30,073 nucleotides of DNA from DASWJZ01 sp038211615 (GTDB lineage Bacteria; Pseudomonadota; Alphaproteobacteria; Rhizobiales; Afifellaceae), in contig JBBQVL010000056.1 in NCBI GenBank assembly GCA_038211615.1, positions 1 to 30,073 of the forward strand, read 5' to 3'. A model generated the notes under the pieces. It had not been told where the DNA came from, did not search any database, and saw nothing but the letters and a program-made list of their open reading frames with translations. The position numbers were made by a program, and so were the translations under genes. Of this stretch, positions 7,586 through 14,690 are shown one piece after another. How positions within the stretch are numbered: the stretch's first letter is position 1; the number at the start of each line of letters is the position of its first letter.

Positions 7586-8368
7586 TCAGTTCGCCGTCAC
7601 CGCCTGCACGACACCCTTGGCGCAGCTTCGGTCGTCGGTGGAAATCGCGGTGGTCGGCGCGGCGAGGATGAGCGCGCCGAGATCAGCGTCGGAGTTGACG
7701 TCTCCGGAAATGTTGATGCGAAGCTCTGCGATCTTCGCATTCCTGCCGCGCCCGTCGCAGATGATCGTCACACGATCGGCCGCCCCCGCTCCGAAGGCTT
7801 GGTCGAAGGCCGCCTCGATATCGTCGCGAGTGAGGACAGCGCCAACATTGTCGCTGAACAATTGCCCGACCGCCGAAGCGTCGAGCTTTTCGATCAGCGT
7901 TACCGCGTCGTTGAAGAACGTCTCGGGATCCGCCTGCTGGCCGGCACCGGAATAGCAACTGCCATGCTTCGACCATTCGTAGCGGTGCAGCCCCGACATC
8001 GTGCCCGGCATGACGCCGCGCAGCCTGTTGAAGAGCGGCTGGGAGAGGCGAAGCGTACGGTCGGTCGGGCCGCTCGTCTCGCAGGAAACTGGCGAGCCGC
8101 CGGCGCAATAGCAGGGGAAGATCGCCTTGTCGTCGAGGTCGTCGGGCCAGAGGCCGTGGAGCGACAAATGGGTGGCGTCGCGGCGATCGGGCGTTTCGGT
8201 CCGGCACTCCTGCTTCGAGCGCCCCCCGGACGTCGTGCAGAACGCGGGCTCCCAGCTCGCCGCGAGCACGGCTTCGACTGCGAGCGCGCGCCCGGACAAG
8301 CCGCCGACGCCGAGGATGCTCGCGGCGACCAGCGCCATTACTGAAACGATCGTTCGCACGGGGTTCAC
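7586..8368 (-). CDS. Secreted ribonuclease T2 family protein
   Basis: 260 residues. Both catalytic signatures of the family are present: CAS I LSLHGLWP at 68-75 (His71) and CAS II HRYEWSKHGSC at 128-138 (Glu131, His135). Eight or more Cys are spread through the chain, consistent with disulfides in the periplasm or outside the cell. The N-terminus carries a signal peptide ending near residue 30. The GTG at 8366-8368 has GGAAG six bases upstream; an ATG at codon 11 is an alternative. RNase T2 enzymes cleave single-stranded RNA to 2',3'-cyclic nucleotides, so a scavenging role for phosphate and nucleosides is plausible. It is divergent from the DddP gene across 77 bases and downstream of the 5654-7423 gene in the same direction, with a 162-base gap between them. 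A GC-rich hairpin at 7539-7554 follows the stop but has no T-run. Confidence 0.93.
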   Translation of the reverse strand: MNPVRTIVSVMALVAASILGVGGLSGRALAVEAVLAASWEPAFCTTSGGRSKQECRTETPDRRDATHLSLHGLWPDDLDDKAIFPCYCAGGSPVSCETSGPTDRTLRLSQPLFNRLRGVMPGTMSGLHRYEWSKHGSCYSGAGQQADPETFFNDAVTLIEKLDASAVGQLFSDNVGAVLTRDDIEAAFDQAFGAGAADRVTIICDGRGRNAKIAELRINISGDVNSDADLGALILAAPTTAISTDDRSCAKGVVQAVTAN

Positions 8369-8445
8369 CGCTTGCTTCCGTCAACCCGCGCAGTCTAGCA
8401 CAAAATCGCTCCGCCGCTCGCCGGCGCCCAACATCCGGGTTCCCG

Positions 8446-9819
8446 ATGACTGCAAATAGCGCCTCCGCCCCCTTCCCCGGCCGTCGCAGAAAGATCGCGC
8501 CGTTCGTGACTCCCGAGCATCCGGGGGAAAACGCGCCCCGCGCCGCGCTCGACCGCTATGCCATGGAGAAGGCTGCGAGCCTGAACCAGCATCTGATCGG
8601 GTACGGCGCGCTGGCGGAAGGCGAATGGGCGGCGCTCGGGCTCGACGCGCCGGACATGGAGAAGGCGCGGCGCTACCGCCTCGAGCGCATCCGGGCCGAG
8701 CTGCGCAAACGCGACCTGGCCGGTATCATCGTCTACGACCCGTTGAACGTCCGCTACGCCACCGATTCCACCGACATGCAGCTGTGGGTGATGCACAATG
8801 CGGTGCGCTACGCTTTCGTCGCGACCGAGGGCCCCGTCATCCTCTGGGACTTCCACAATTGCGAGCACCTGTCCTGGCATCTCGAGTGCGTCGACGAGAT
8901 CCGTCACGGCACGGCATGGTTCTACTACGAGGCCGGCGAGCACGCGGCGGAACGGGCGCGGCGCTGGGCGGGTGAGATCGCCGAAATCGTGAAAGGCTGC
9001 GGCGGCGGCAACCGGCGCATCGCGGTCGACAGGATCAACCCGGCCGGTGTCGTGGCGCTCTCCGCCGAAGGCATCAGCGTGCACGACGGCGAAGCGGTGA
9101 TGGAGCATGCGCGCAAGGTGAAGTGCGCCGACGAACTGAAGGCCATGCGCCGCGCCGTCGCCGCCTGCGAGGCGTCCATGCACGTCATGCAGGCAGCGCT
9201 GAAACCGGGCATGACGGAAAACGATCTCTGGGCGATCCTGCATGCCGAGAACATCCGCCGCGGCGGCGAATGGATCGAGACGCGCCTTCTTTCGTCGGGG
9301 CCGCGGACGAATCCGTGGTTCCAGGAATCCTCGGCGCGGGTAATCGAGGACGGCGACATCGTCGCTTTCGACACCGACCTGATCGGTCCCTACGGCTATT
9401 GCTGCGACATCTCCCGCACCTGGCTCGCCGGCGCGAAGCGCGCGACGAACGAGCAGCGCACGCTTTACGCGCTCGCCGAGGAGCAGATCGCCGCGAACAT
9501 GGAGATGCTGCGGCCCGGCCGGACCTTCCGCGACCTCTCGCACACGGCGACAAGCGTCCCGCAGGACTATCTCCCGAACCGCTATTCGGTCCTCTTCCAT
9601 GGCGTCGGGCTCTGCGACGAATATCCCTCGGTCCCCTACCCCGAGGACTGGGAGCGCTCCGGCTATGACGGCGTGCTGGAGCCCAACATGATCGTGTGCG
9701 TGGAGAGCTATATCGGCCGGCATGGCGGGCGCGAGGGCGTGAAGCTCGAGGAGCAGGTGCTGATCACCGAGAGGGGGTCGCTTCAGCTCTCTTCCTATCC
9801 ACGCTTGCTTGCAACCTGA
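8446..9819 (+). CDS. dddP: DddP-type dimethylsulfoniopropionate lyase (M24 peptidase fold)
   Basis: 457 residues with the two-domain creatinase/M24 fold. Compared from memory with the characterised Ruegeria lacuscaerulensis DddP, the C-terminal domain aligns with a constant offset of 14 residues. Its metal ligands fall on D309, D311, D321, H385, E420 and E435 here, and the catalytic Tyr and Asp fall on Y380 and D391. The long HAENIRRGGEWIETRL and GPRTNPWFQE blocks (residues 266-293) are characteristic of DddP and not of ordinary Xaa-Pro peptidases. The expected reaction is cleavage of DMSP to dimethyl sulfide and acrylate in the cytoplasm, with iron or another metal bound. No DMSP transporter, acrylate-utilisation gene or regulator lies beside it. 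The ATG has no good Shine-Dalgarno, but the length matches the family. A non-DMSP M24 relative is the main alternative. Confidence 0.8.
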   Translation: MTANSASAPFPGRRRKIAPFVTPEHPGENAPRAALDRYAMEKAASLNQHLIGYGALAEGEWAALGLDAPDMEKARRYRLERIRAELRKRDLAGIIVYDPLNVRYATDSTDMQLWVMHNAVRYAFVATEGPVILWDFHNCEHLSWHLECVDEIRHGTAWFYYEAGEHAAERARRWAGEIAEIVKGCGGGNRRIAVDRINPAGVVALSAEGISVHDGEAVMEHARKVKCADELKAMRRAVAACEASMHVMQAALKPGMTENDLWAILHAENIRRGGEWIETRLLSSGPRTNPWFQESSARVIEDGDIVAFDTDLIGPYGYCCDISRTWLAGAKRATNEQRTLYALAEEQIAANMEMLRPGRTFRDLSHTATSVPQDYLPNRYSVLFHGVGLCDEYPSVPYPEDWERSGYDGVLEPNMIVCVESYIGRHGGREGVKLEEQVLITERGSLQLSSYPRLLAT

Positions 9820-9909
9820 GAGGGCCGCGCGCGATATGAACAACCTCCGCTTGTCTTGAAGCGCGGACTCAACTAACCTCAGGACGTTCAGCACTCCTGG
9901 GGAGACACC

Positions 9910-10143
9910 ATGAAAGCCCTTACGTTGCTTGCCGCGAGCGCCTTGCTCCTTGCCGTTCCGGTTGCGAAGGCCACTTCTTCCGGCTGCCCGACCGGATACA
10001 CTTGCACTTACGATCCAGATGTTCCGGGCAAGATCGTGTCGCAGACTCCCACGCCGACCACGCACGTGGTTTACGACCCCGATACAGGCGCCAGTACATC
10101 GGTGCGGAACTCGCCCTCTCCCGGCCCTGGTCCGAGCGATTGA
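9910..10143 (+). CDS. Small exported protein, function unknown
   Basis: 77 residues with a clear signal peptide (MKALTLLAASALLLAVPVAKA, cleavage near residue 21) and a GGGAGA Shine-Dalgarno at a good distance. The mature part of about 55 residues has one Cys pair (SGCPTGYTCTY), two similar short segments (TYDPDVPGKIV and VYDPDTGAST) and a Ser/Pro/Gly-rich tail. No family is recognised. It follows the DddP gene by 90 bases in the same direction but probably has its own promoter, because the gap contains no coding overlap and its own ribosome-binding site. It ends facing the PhnD-like gene. Confidence 0.65.
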   Translation: MKALTLLAASALLLAVPVAKATSSGCPTGYTCTYDPDVPGKIVSQTPTPTTHVVYDPDTGASTSVRNSPSPGPGPSD

Positions 10144-10231
10144 TCTTCGCGCGGCCGGTCGACGGAGCACGTTGATCGGCTGCCGTCGTCCTGGATCAGC
10201 CGGTTCGGTGCTCGCTACGCATCGAGACGCC

Positions 10232-11017
10232 CTATCCGGAACGGCCGAGCGCGGCGATCGGGCTGTAGTCCCACTCGTCGAATGAGCCGAGTCCCGTGAG
10301 GCGCAGCGCCTCGCGGGTCGCAGGCGTTGCCGGGTCTGCGATGGCTTCGCGGATCGCCACGCGGATCGCCTGGAGTTCGCTGTCGGGCCGCTCCACCGCG
10401 GTAATGAACGGCAGGCCCGGCCGGAGCGGCGTACGCTCGAGGACTTTCAGCCGCGACACAACTTCCGGCTCATAGCGCAGCGCAAGGGCCCAGCAGACCG
10501 CATCGACCGCGGCGACGTCGGCGGTCTCATCCGCCACGGCGCGCAGCGAGGCGCGGTGGCTTCCGGTTTCGATCCACTCCGCCGGCCGCCCCTGCAGCCC
10601 GGCCTCCTTTACCGCAGCGCCGAGCGCCAGATATCCGGAAAGGCTGTCGGTCGTATTGTAGGCAATCCGCCGGTAACGGACGTCCGCGAGCCGACCGGCT
10701 GGCTCATCGGCCCGGACCACGATCATGCTCGAATAAAACGCGCCCTCACAGCCGGGCACGTCGTAGATCGGAGTGCCGACGAGCCGCACCATGCCCCGCA
10801 GCCGGGTCGAGAACGGAAAACCGCAGGTCTGCGACAGAAGAAGATCGGGGTGGCGCCAGATCGTGTCGGAACTGCGCCACCGGTCAAGCATCGGCGGCGC
10901 CGCGATACCGGACTTGCGCAAGCGGCTGGCTATGGCCACCCAGAACGCATCGTTGGCGGCTGCGACTTCCGGCCAGTCATACATCGGCAGCGACGCCACC
11001 GGTGCGGCGTCCGCCAT
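10232..11017 (-). CDS. PhnD-like phosphate/phosphonate-binding protein without signal peptide
   Basis: 261 residues from the ATG at 11015-11017, which begins only five bases after the stop codon of the desaturase gene, so the two are almost certainly translationally coupled. The sequence follows the PhnD/PF12974 periplasmic-binding fold. It has a DLLLSQTCGFPF strand near residue 58, a GSHRASLRAVADETADVAAVDAVCW hinge and pocket segment near 150-175, and PGLPF near 200. No signal peptide, lipobox or membrane segment precedes the fold, and no ABC permease or ATPase gene is nearby. It therefore probably does not act as an ordinary transporter-binding protein; a cytoplasmic sensor or carrier role is inferred. 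An upstream in-frame extension to 11176 overlaps the desaturase in another frame and is unlikely to be real. Confidence 0.75.
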   Translation of the reverse strand: MADAAPVASLPMYDWPEVAAANDAFWVAIASRLRKSGIAAPPMLDRWRSSDTIWRHPDLLLSQTCGFPFSTRLRGMVRLVGTPIYDVPGCEGAFYSSMIVVRADEPAGRLADVRYRRIAYNTTDSLSGYLALGAAVKEAGLQGRPAEWIETGSHRASLRAVADETADVAAVDAVCWALALRYEPEVVSRLKVLERTPLRPGLPFITAVERPDSELQAIRVAIREAIADPATPATREALRLTGLGSFDEWDYSPIAALGRSG

Positions 11018-11022
11018 GCCGC

Positions 11023-11910
11023 TCAACCGCGCCGCAGGAAGGGGTGCGGAACCGGCGATTTCGTCCGGAAGAGATAGCGACGGATCATCTCGCCGTAGCC
11101 CCTGAAGCTGTAGCTCTCGTTCGCCGCGAGGAACGCCGCCCGGTGGGCGCGGTAAAGAGCCGGCAGCTTGTACCACGGCACGCGCGGATTTTCATGGTGC
11201 ACGTAGTGGAGGTTGTTGTTGAGGAACAGCAGCGCGAAAATCGGCGATGCCTCAACGATGACGGTCCGGCCCCCCGGCGCTTCGTGCGCCTGGTGCTCGG
11301 CGAAGGTTCTGACGTTCAGGATCGACAGACCGATATAGGCGGCGGCGAAATAGATCCAGACCGGGATACCGCAGATGCCGATCGTCCAGACCAGCACCAC
11401 TGCAAGTCCGGCCGCGTGATGCAGCCAGGCGCGGAGGACGTTCCGCTCTCCGGCGCCGATAAGCTGCAGGTCGCGCCCAAGGAATCCCACGAACATGACC
11501 AGCGGTCCGACGAGCAAGCGGCCGGCGAAGGTGTTGTTGAAGTCGAGCACCCGCTGGATCCACGCCGGCAGCCGATGCCAGTCGGCGATCGCATAGTAGA
11601 AGCTTTCGGGATCGTCATACGGATCGGTCAGCGCGTTGTCGTTGTGATGCCGCAGATGCAGCATCCGGAAACGCCGATAGGGAAAGAGCAGCCCGAGTGG
11701 CAGGAAGACCAGCGCTTCGTTGACGGCCGCCGAGCGGCTCGGGTGTCCGTGCAGGGCCTCGTGCTGCAGCGAGGAGTGCAGCGTCACCAGCGGGGCGACG
11801 GCGAGGACGAGAAGCAGCGGGCCAATCTCGCCGTAGAGCGCCGTCGCCACAACCCACAGGGCGTAGCACCCGATCAGCACGCCCAAGGTCGGCCATTCAA
11901 TCCGACGCAT
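11023..11910 (-). CDS. Membrane fatty acid desaturase family protein
   Basis: 295 residues from the ATG at 11908-11910; a TTG nine bases upstream is too close to the AGGGAAGGG ribosome-binding site to be preferred. The three histidine boxes of membrane di-iron desaturases are present: HEALH at 50-54, HLRHH at 85-89 and HYVHH at 235-239, with an additional EHQAH at 205-209. Hydrophobic stretches at about 8-27, 31-47, 66-77, 132-146, 167-180 and 183-200 give the usual membrane topology with the boxes facing the cytoplasm. The substrate could be a fatty acyl chain in a lipid or another hydrophobic molecule such as a carotenoid. It is coupled to the PhnD-like gene downstream and divergent to an XRE regulator across 154 bases, which suggests that the regulator controls this pair. 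Confidence 0.88.
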   Translation of the reverse strand: MRRIEWPTLGVLIGCYALWVVATALYGEIGPLLLVLAVAPLVTLHSSLQHEALHGHPSRSAAVNEALVFLPLGLLFPYRRFRMLHLRHHNDNALTDPYDDPESFYYAIADWHRLPAWIQRVLDFNNTFAGRLLVGPLVMFVGFLGRDLQLIGAGERNVLRAWLHHAAGLAVVLVWTIGICGIPVWIYFAAAYIGLSILNVRTFAEHQAHEAPGGRTVIVEASPIFALLFLNNNLHYVHHENPRVPWYKLPALYRAHRAAFLAANESYSFRGYGEMIRRYLFRTKSPVPHPFLRRG

Positions 11911-12036
11911 TAAATCCAAGCCCTTCCCTGCACTTACAGAGGGCTGCTTCGGCGTTCACGGCAATGTGACAATGCGCACCAATCGTTGCTTTCGGATTGC
12001 ATCGTCCGCGAATGATGTGGAATATGGCAGAATGGC

Positions 12037-12051
12037 TTGTTTCCACAACAA
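12037..12051. promoter_or_regulatory. Inverted repeat in the desaturase/XRE intergenic region
   Basis: TTGTT at 12037-12041 and AACAA at 12047-12051 form a perfect dyad around TCCAC, 13 bases before the ATG of the XRE regulator. It is the clearest AT-rich symmetric site in the 154-base divergent region and is a candidate operator for autoregulation. Position and symmetry are seen; the binding role is inferred. Confidence 0.35.
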
Positions 12052-12064
12052 ATAGGACCGTTGG

Positions 12065-12904
12065 ATGGATAAGCGCGAGCTTGGCCCCGTCTTCCGTGAA
12101 CGTCTGCAGGGTGTCCTGCAGCGCTCAGGGATGACCCGCGCCGCCTTCGCAAAGTCCATCGGCGTCGACCGTTCGGCGCTGACGCAGCTTCTCTCCGGGC
12201 AATCCACCCGCCTCCCCCGCGCCGACACGCTGCGGAGCATCTCCGAGCACTATTCGGTCAGCCTCGACTGGCTGCTCGGCCTCTCGCAGGACGAGACGCT
12301 CGCGGCGGAGATCAAGCCGGCGCTCGAGATTGCCGAGGCGCAGGGATCGGACGAGGACACGCTGCTGGAGCGCTGGCACAAGGAGGCGAGCGGCTACAAG
12401 ATCCGCTACGTCCCGGCGCAGATTCCCGATCTGCTGCGCACGCCGGACGTGATCGGCTACGAATATTCGGGCCGCGCCGCGCCAAGTCCCTCCTGGCAGC
12501 TCCGCAACGCCGAGTTCCGGCTCGACTACAACCGCCGTCCCGAGACGGACATGGAAGTCTGCATGCCGCGCCAGCGCCTCGAGCTCCTGGCGGAGGGCAA
12601 GGGTCTGTGGCGCGGGCTCGATCGCGAGGCCCGGCAGGCACAGCTCGATTATATGGCGAAGCTGGTCGAGGAGCTCTATCCGAGCTTTCGGTTATTCCTC
12701 TACGATCAGCGCCGCACCTATTCCATTCCCTACACGGTGTTCGGTCCACAGCGCGCGGCGATCTTCGTGGGAGAGATGTACCTCGTGTTGAACGCCATCG
12801 AGCACATCCGTTCGCTCACGAAGCATTTCGACAATCTTATCCGCAACGCGGTTGTCAGCTCGAATGAGAGCAGCGCCTACATTGCCACGCTGAAGGTCCA
12901 ATAG
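12065..12904 (+). CDS. XRE-family transcriptional regulator with C-terminal sensor-like domain
   Basis: 279 residues. Residues 8-72 are a Cro/C1-type helix-turn-helix (MTRAAFAKSIGVDRSALTQLLSG as the HTH core, then TLRSISEHYSVSLDWLLGL). Residues 95-279 form a separate domain of about 185 residues that I do not recognise by name; it resembles the regulatory halves of other long XRE regulators in Proteobacteria and could bind a ligand. It is transcribed away from the desaturase/PhnD-like pair, the usual arrangement for a local regulator. A small inverted repeat lies just before its start. The ATG has only a weak Shine-Dalgarno (AGGACC) 6 bases upstream. Confidence 0.85.
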   Translation: MDKRELGPVFRERLQGVLQRSGMTRAAFAKSIGVDRSALTQLLSGQSTRLPRADTLRSISEHYSVSLDWLLGLSQDETLAAEIKPALEIAEAQGSDEDTLLERWHKEASGYKIRYVPAQIPDLLRTPDVIGYEYSGRAAPSPSWQLRNAEFRLDYNRRPETDMEVCMPRQRLELLAEGKGLWRGLDREARQAQLDYMAKLVEELYPSFRLFLYDQRRTYSIPYTVFGPQRAAIFVGEMYLVLNAIEHIRSLTKHFDNLIRNAVVSSNESSAYIATLKVQ

Positions 12905-13003
12905 GAGGCGTTCCGCGCCGGCACGCATGGCTGCGTCGCGGGGATCGCGCTTGCGAACCGTCGGCAAAGGTGCTTATCGCAGCGCAACAAAGGTGGACGC
13001 GTC

Positions 13004-14020
13004 ATGGCATCCCTCGAACAGCTCCTGGCCGAGAAAAGCGTGTTGCTTGCCGACGGCGCGACCGGCACGAATCTTTTCGCCGCCGGGCTGACCGCCGGCG
13101 ATCCGCCGGACCTCTGGAACATCGAGCGCCCCGACGCGATCGCCGGCCTCTACCGGTCGTTCGTCGAAGCCGGCGCCGACGTGATCCTCACCAACACCTT
13201 CGGCGCCAACGCGCCGCGGTTGAAGCTTCACAAGGCCGAGGGCCGGGTCTTCGAAATCAACAAGGCCGGCGCGGAGCTGGCGCGTGCCGTGGCCGACGCC
13301 GCGGGCCGGCCGGTGGTCGTCGCCGGCTCGATGGGACCGACCGGCGAACTTTTCGTGCCGCTCGGCGAAATGACCGAGGAAAGCGCCGTCGCGGCCTTCA
13401 CCGAGCAGGCGCTCGGCCTGAAGGCAGGCGGCGCCGATGTCTGCTGGATCGAGACGATGTCCGCCGCCGAGGAGATGCGCGCCGCGGCGCTTGGCGCCAT
13501 CGCCGCGGGCATGCCCTATACGGTGACGGCGAGCTTCGACACGGCAGGCCGCACCATGATGGGGCTGATCCCCGCCGATCTGCCCGGTGTTTTCGCCGAT
13601 CTGCCGGCGGCGCCCCTCGCGATGGGCGCGAATTGCGGCGTCGGCGCGCCCGACCTTCTGTTCGCGCTTGTGCAGATGACGGAAGCCAGCCCGGGCGTCG
13701 CCTTCATCGCGAAATCGAACTGCGGCATCCCGCAATTCGTCGGCGAGCATATCCACTATTCCGGCACGCCGGAACTGATGGCCGATTACGCGCGGCTTGC
13801 GATCGATGCCGGCGCGCGCATCGTGGGCGGTTGCTGCGGAACGACCTTCGAACATATCGCAGCGATGCGCGAAGCGATTGACCGCCACGCCCACGGGGCT
13901 CGGCCGGATCGCGCCGCGATCGAAGCCCGCGTCGGGCCGCTCCTCAATCCGCCAAACGAGGGCGGCCGCGTGCGCGAGCGTCGGGGCCGCCGCGGCTCGT
14001 CCGAAGCGCACCCCGGATAG
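13004..14020 (+). CDS. bmt: Betaine-homocysteine S-methyltransferase
   Basis: 338 residues with the homocysteine-binding TIM barrel. The zinc cysteines are present: C211 in GANCGVG, and C277 and C278 in GGCCGT. The N-terminal LLADGATGTNLF and the DVILTNTFGAN block (about 59-69) are typical of the bacterial betaine type. The reaction transfers a methyl group from glycine betaine to homocysteine, giving methionine and dimethylglycine in the cytoplasm. AAGGTGG precedes the ATG at a good distance. The last 30 or so residues are Arg/Gly-rich and probably disordered. The dimethylglycine product would be a substrate for an enzyme like the GcvT-type oxidoreductase at the window start. No SAM or SAH riboswitch-like sequence was seen in the 99 bases upstream. 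A terminator-like hairpin follows at 14030. Confidence 0.88.
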   Translation: MASLEQLLAEKSVLLADGATGTNLFAAGLTAGDPPDLWNIERPDAIAGLYRSFVEAGADVILTNTFGANAPRLKLHKAEGRVFEINKAGAELARAVADAAGRPVVVAGSMGPTGELFVPLGEMTEESAVAAFTEQALGLKAGGADVCWIETMSAAEEMRAAALGAIAAGMPYTVTASFDTAGRTMMGLIPADLPGVFADLPAAPLAMGANCGVGAPDLLFALVQMTEASPGVAFIAKSNCGIPQFVGEHIHYSGTPELMADYARLAIDAGARIVGGCCGTTFEHIAAMREAIDRHAHGARPDRAAIEARVGPLLNPPNEGGRVRERRGRRGSSEAHPG

Positions 14021-14029
14021 GTACAAGGA

Positions 14030-14055
14030 AAGGGCCGGGCAAACGCCCAGCCCTT
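14030..14055. terminator. Bidirectional terminator-like hairpin between convergent genes
   Basis: Arms AAGGGCCGGGC (14030-14040) and GCCCAGCCCTT (14045-14055) pair over ten of eleven positions around the loop AAAC. On the minus strand the stem is followed by TTTCCTTG, so it suits the CsbD gene best; on the plus strand the 3' flank (CGCATTCTCC) is only weakly T-rich. It lies in the 54-base gap between the stops of the methyltransferase and CsbD genes. Confidence 0.6.
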
Positions 14056-14074
14056 CGCATTCTCCTCGGCGGGA

Positions 14075-14296
14075 TCAGGCGACCTTGCGCCAATAGTCCT
14101 CGTCGCGTTTGCTCCACTCGTCGATCTGGCGGTCGGCCTCGTCCTTCGCGACGCCGTAGCGCTCCTGGATGCGGCCGGCGAGCTGGTCGCGCTTTCCGGA
14201 CGCGACGTCCAGATCGTCGTCCGTCAGCTTGCCCCACTGCTCCTTCGCCTTGCCCTTGAACTGCTTCCAGTTACCTTCGATGCGATCCCAGTTCAT
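14075..14296 (-). CDS. CsbD family stress-response protein
   Basis: 73 residues from the ATG at 14294-14296, which has AGGAGA six bases upstream; an in-frame ATG six codons earlier lacks such a site. The sequence is a full-length CsbD domain: MNWDRIEGNWKQFKGKAKEQ at the N-terminus, then WGKLTDDDLD and the GKRDQLAGRIQERYG helix. CsbD proteins are abundant, hydrophilic, helical proteins induced in general stress response in many bacteria; their molecular role is not settled. The next gene upstream on the same strand begins with a degenerate version of the same N-terminus. Confidence 0.93.
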   Translation of the reverse strand: MNWDRIEGNWKQFKGKAKEQWGKLTDDDLDVASGKRDQLAGRIQERYGVAKDEADRQIDEWSKRDEDYWRKVA

Positions 14297-14383
14297 GACC
14301 GTCTCCTGTGACATTGTGAGAGGTCAACCTTCCCAAACGCGATGGGTTCCGCGGGAAAAACTGAGCCGGCTTAGCCCGCAGGC

Positions 14384-14614
14384 TCACATGTCGAGGATGG
14401 AGCGCGTGTCGTTCCAATCGTCGAGAACACCCGGATCGCGGATCCAGTCTTTCTGACGCCGCCCCGCTTCGCGGCTGGAGACGTCGCAACATCCGCGCAG
14501 ATAGCGATGGCCTCGCCCACCAGGGCCCGGCAGCCCTTCTGCCGGGTGATCCTGTCGAGCAAAGAAGCCTCGCAACAGCGCACTCCAGGTTCCCCGGATG
14601 CTGTTCCACGTCAT
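14384..14614 (-). CDS. CsbD-like small gene with apparent compensating frameshifts
   Basis: An intact 76-residue frame runs from the ATG at 14612-14614, which has a strong AAGGAGG five bases upstream, to the stop at 14384. Its first ten residues (MTWNSIRGTW) resemble the start of the adjacent CsbD (MNWDRIEGNW). Third-position GC is high in the first 17 codons and again in about the last 30. In the middle it falls to about half, and there another frame (reading roughly SLLDRITRQKGCRALVGEAI) has the high value instead. This is what a one-base gain followed about 90 bases later by a one-base loss would produce. The ends keep their ancestral frame while the middle has been rewritten. It may be a living protein with a scrambled core, a decaying gene, or two sequence errors. 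No function can be assigned. Confidence 0.5.
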   Translation of the reverse strand: MTWNSIRGTWSALLRGFFARQDHPAEGLPGPGGRGHRYLRGCCDVSSREAGRRQKDWIRDPGVLDDWNDTRSILDM

Positions 14615-14690
14615 TGTCGCCTCCTTGGGTCGCCTCCGTGGTCTTGCGGAACAACGACGCCGCCAGAGCCGGGTTCCTGGGCTGGCCCGC

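Noticed and set aside
9845..9866. Terminator between dddP and the small exported protein
   Set aside because: A CGCTT/AAGCG hairpin is present but short and not followed by T residues.
8395..10170. Minus-strand open frame of 591 residues opposite dddP
   Set aside because: It mirrors the real gene, has no recognisable domain and no ribosome-binding site; dddP has a full family match.
12905..13003. SAM-II or SAH riboswitch before the betaine-homocysteine methyltransferase
   Set aside because: The 99-base gap does not show the conserved core or pairing of these riboswitches; only a normal ribosome-binding site is visible.
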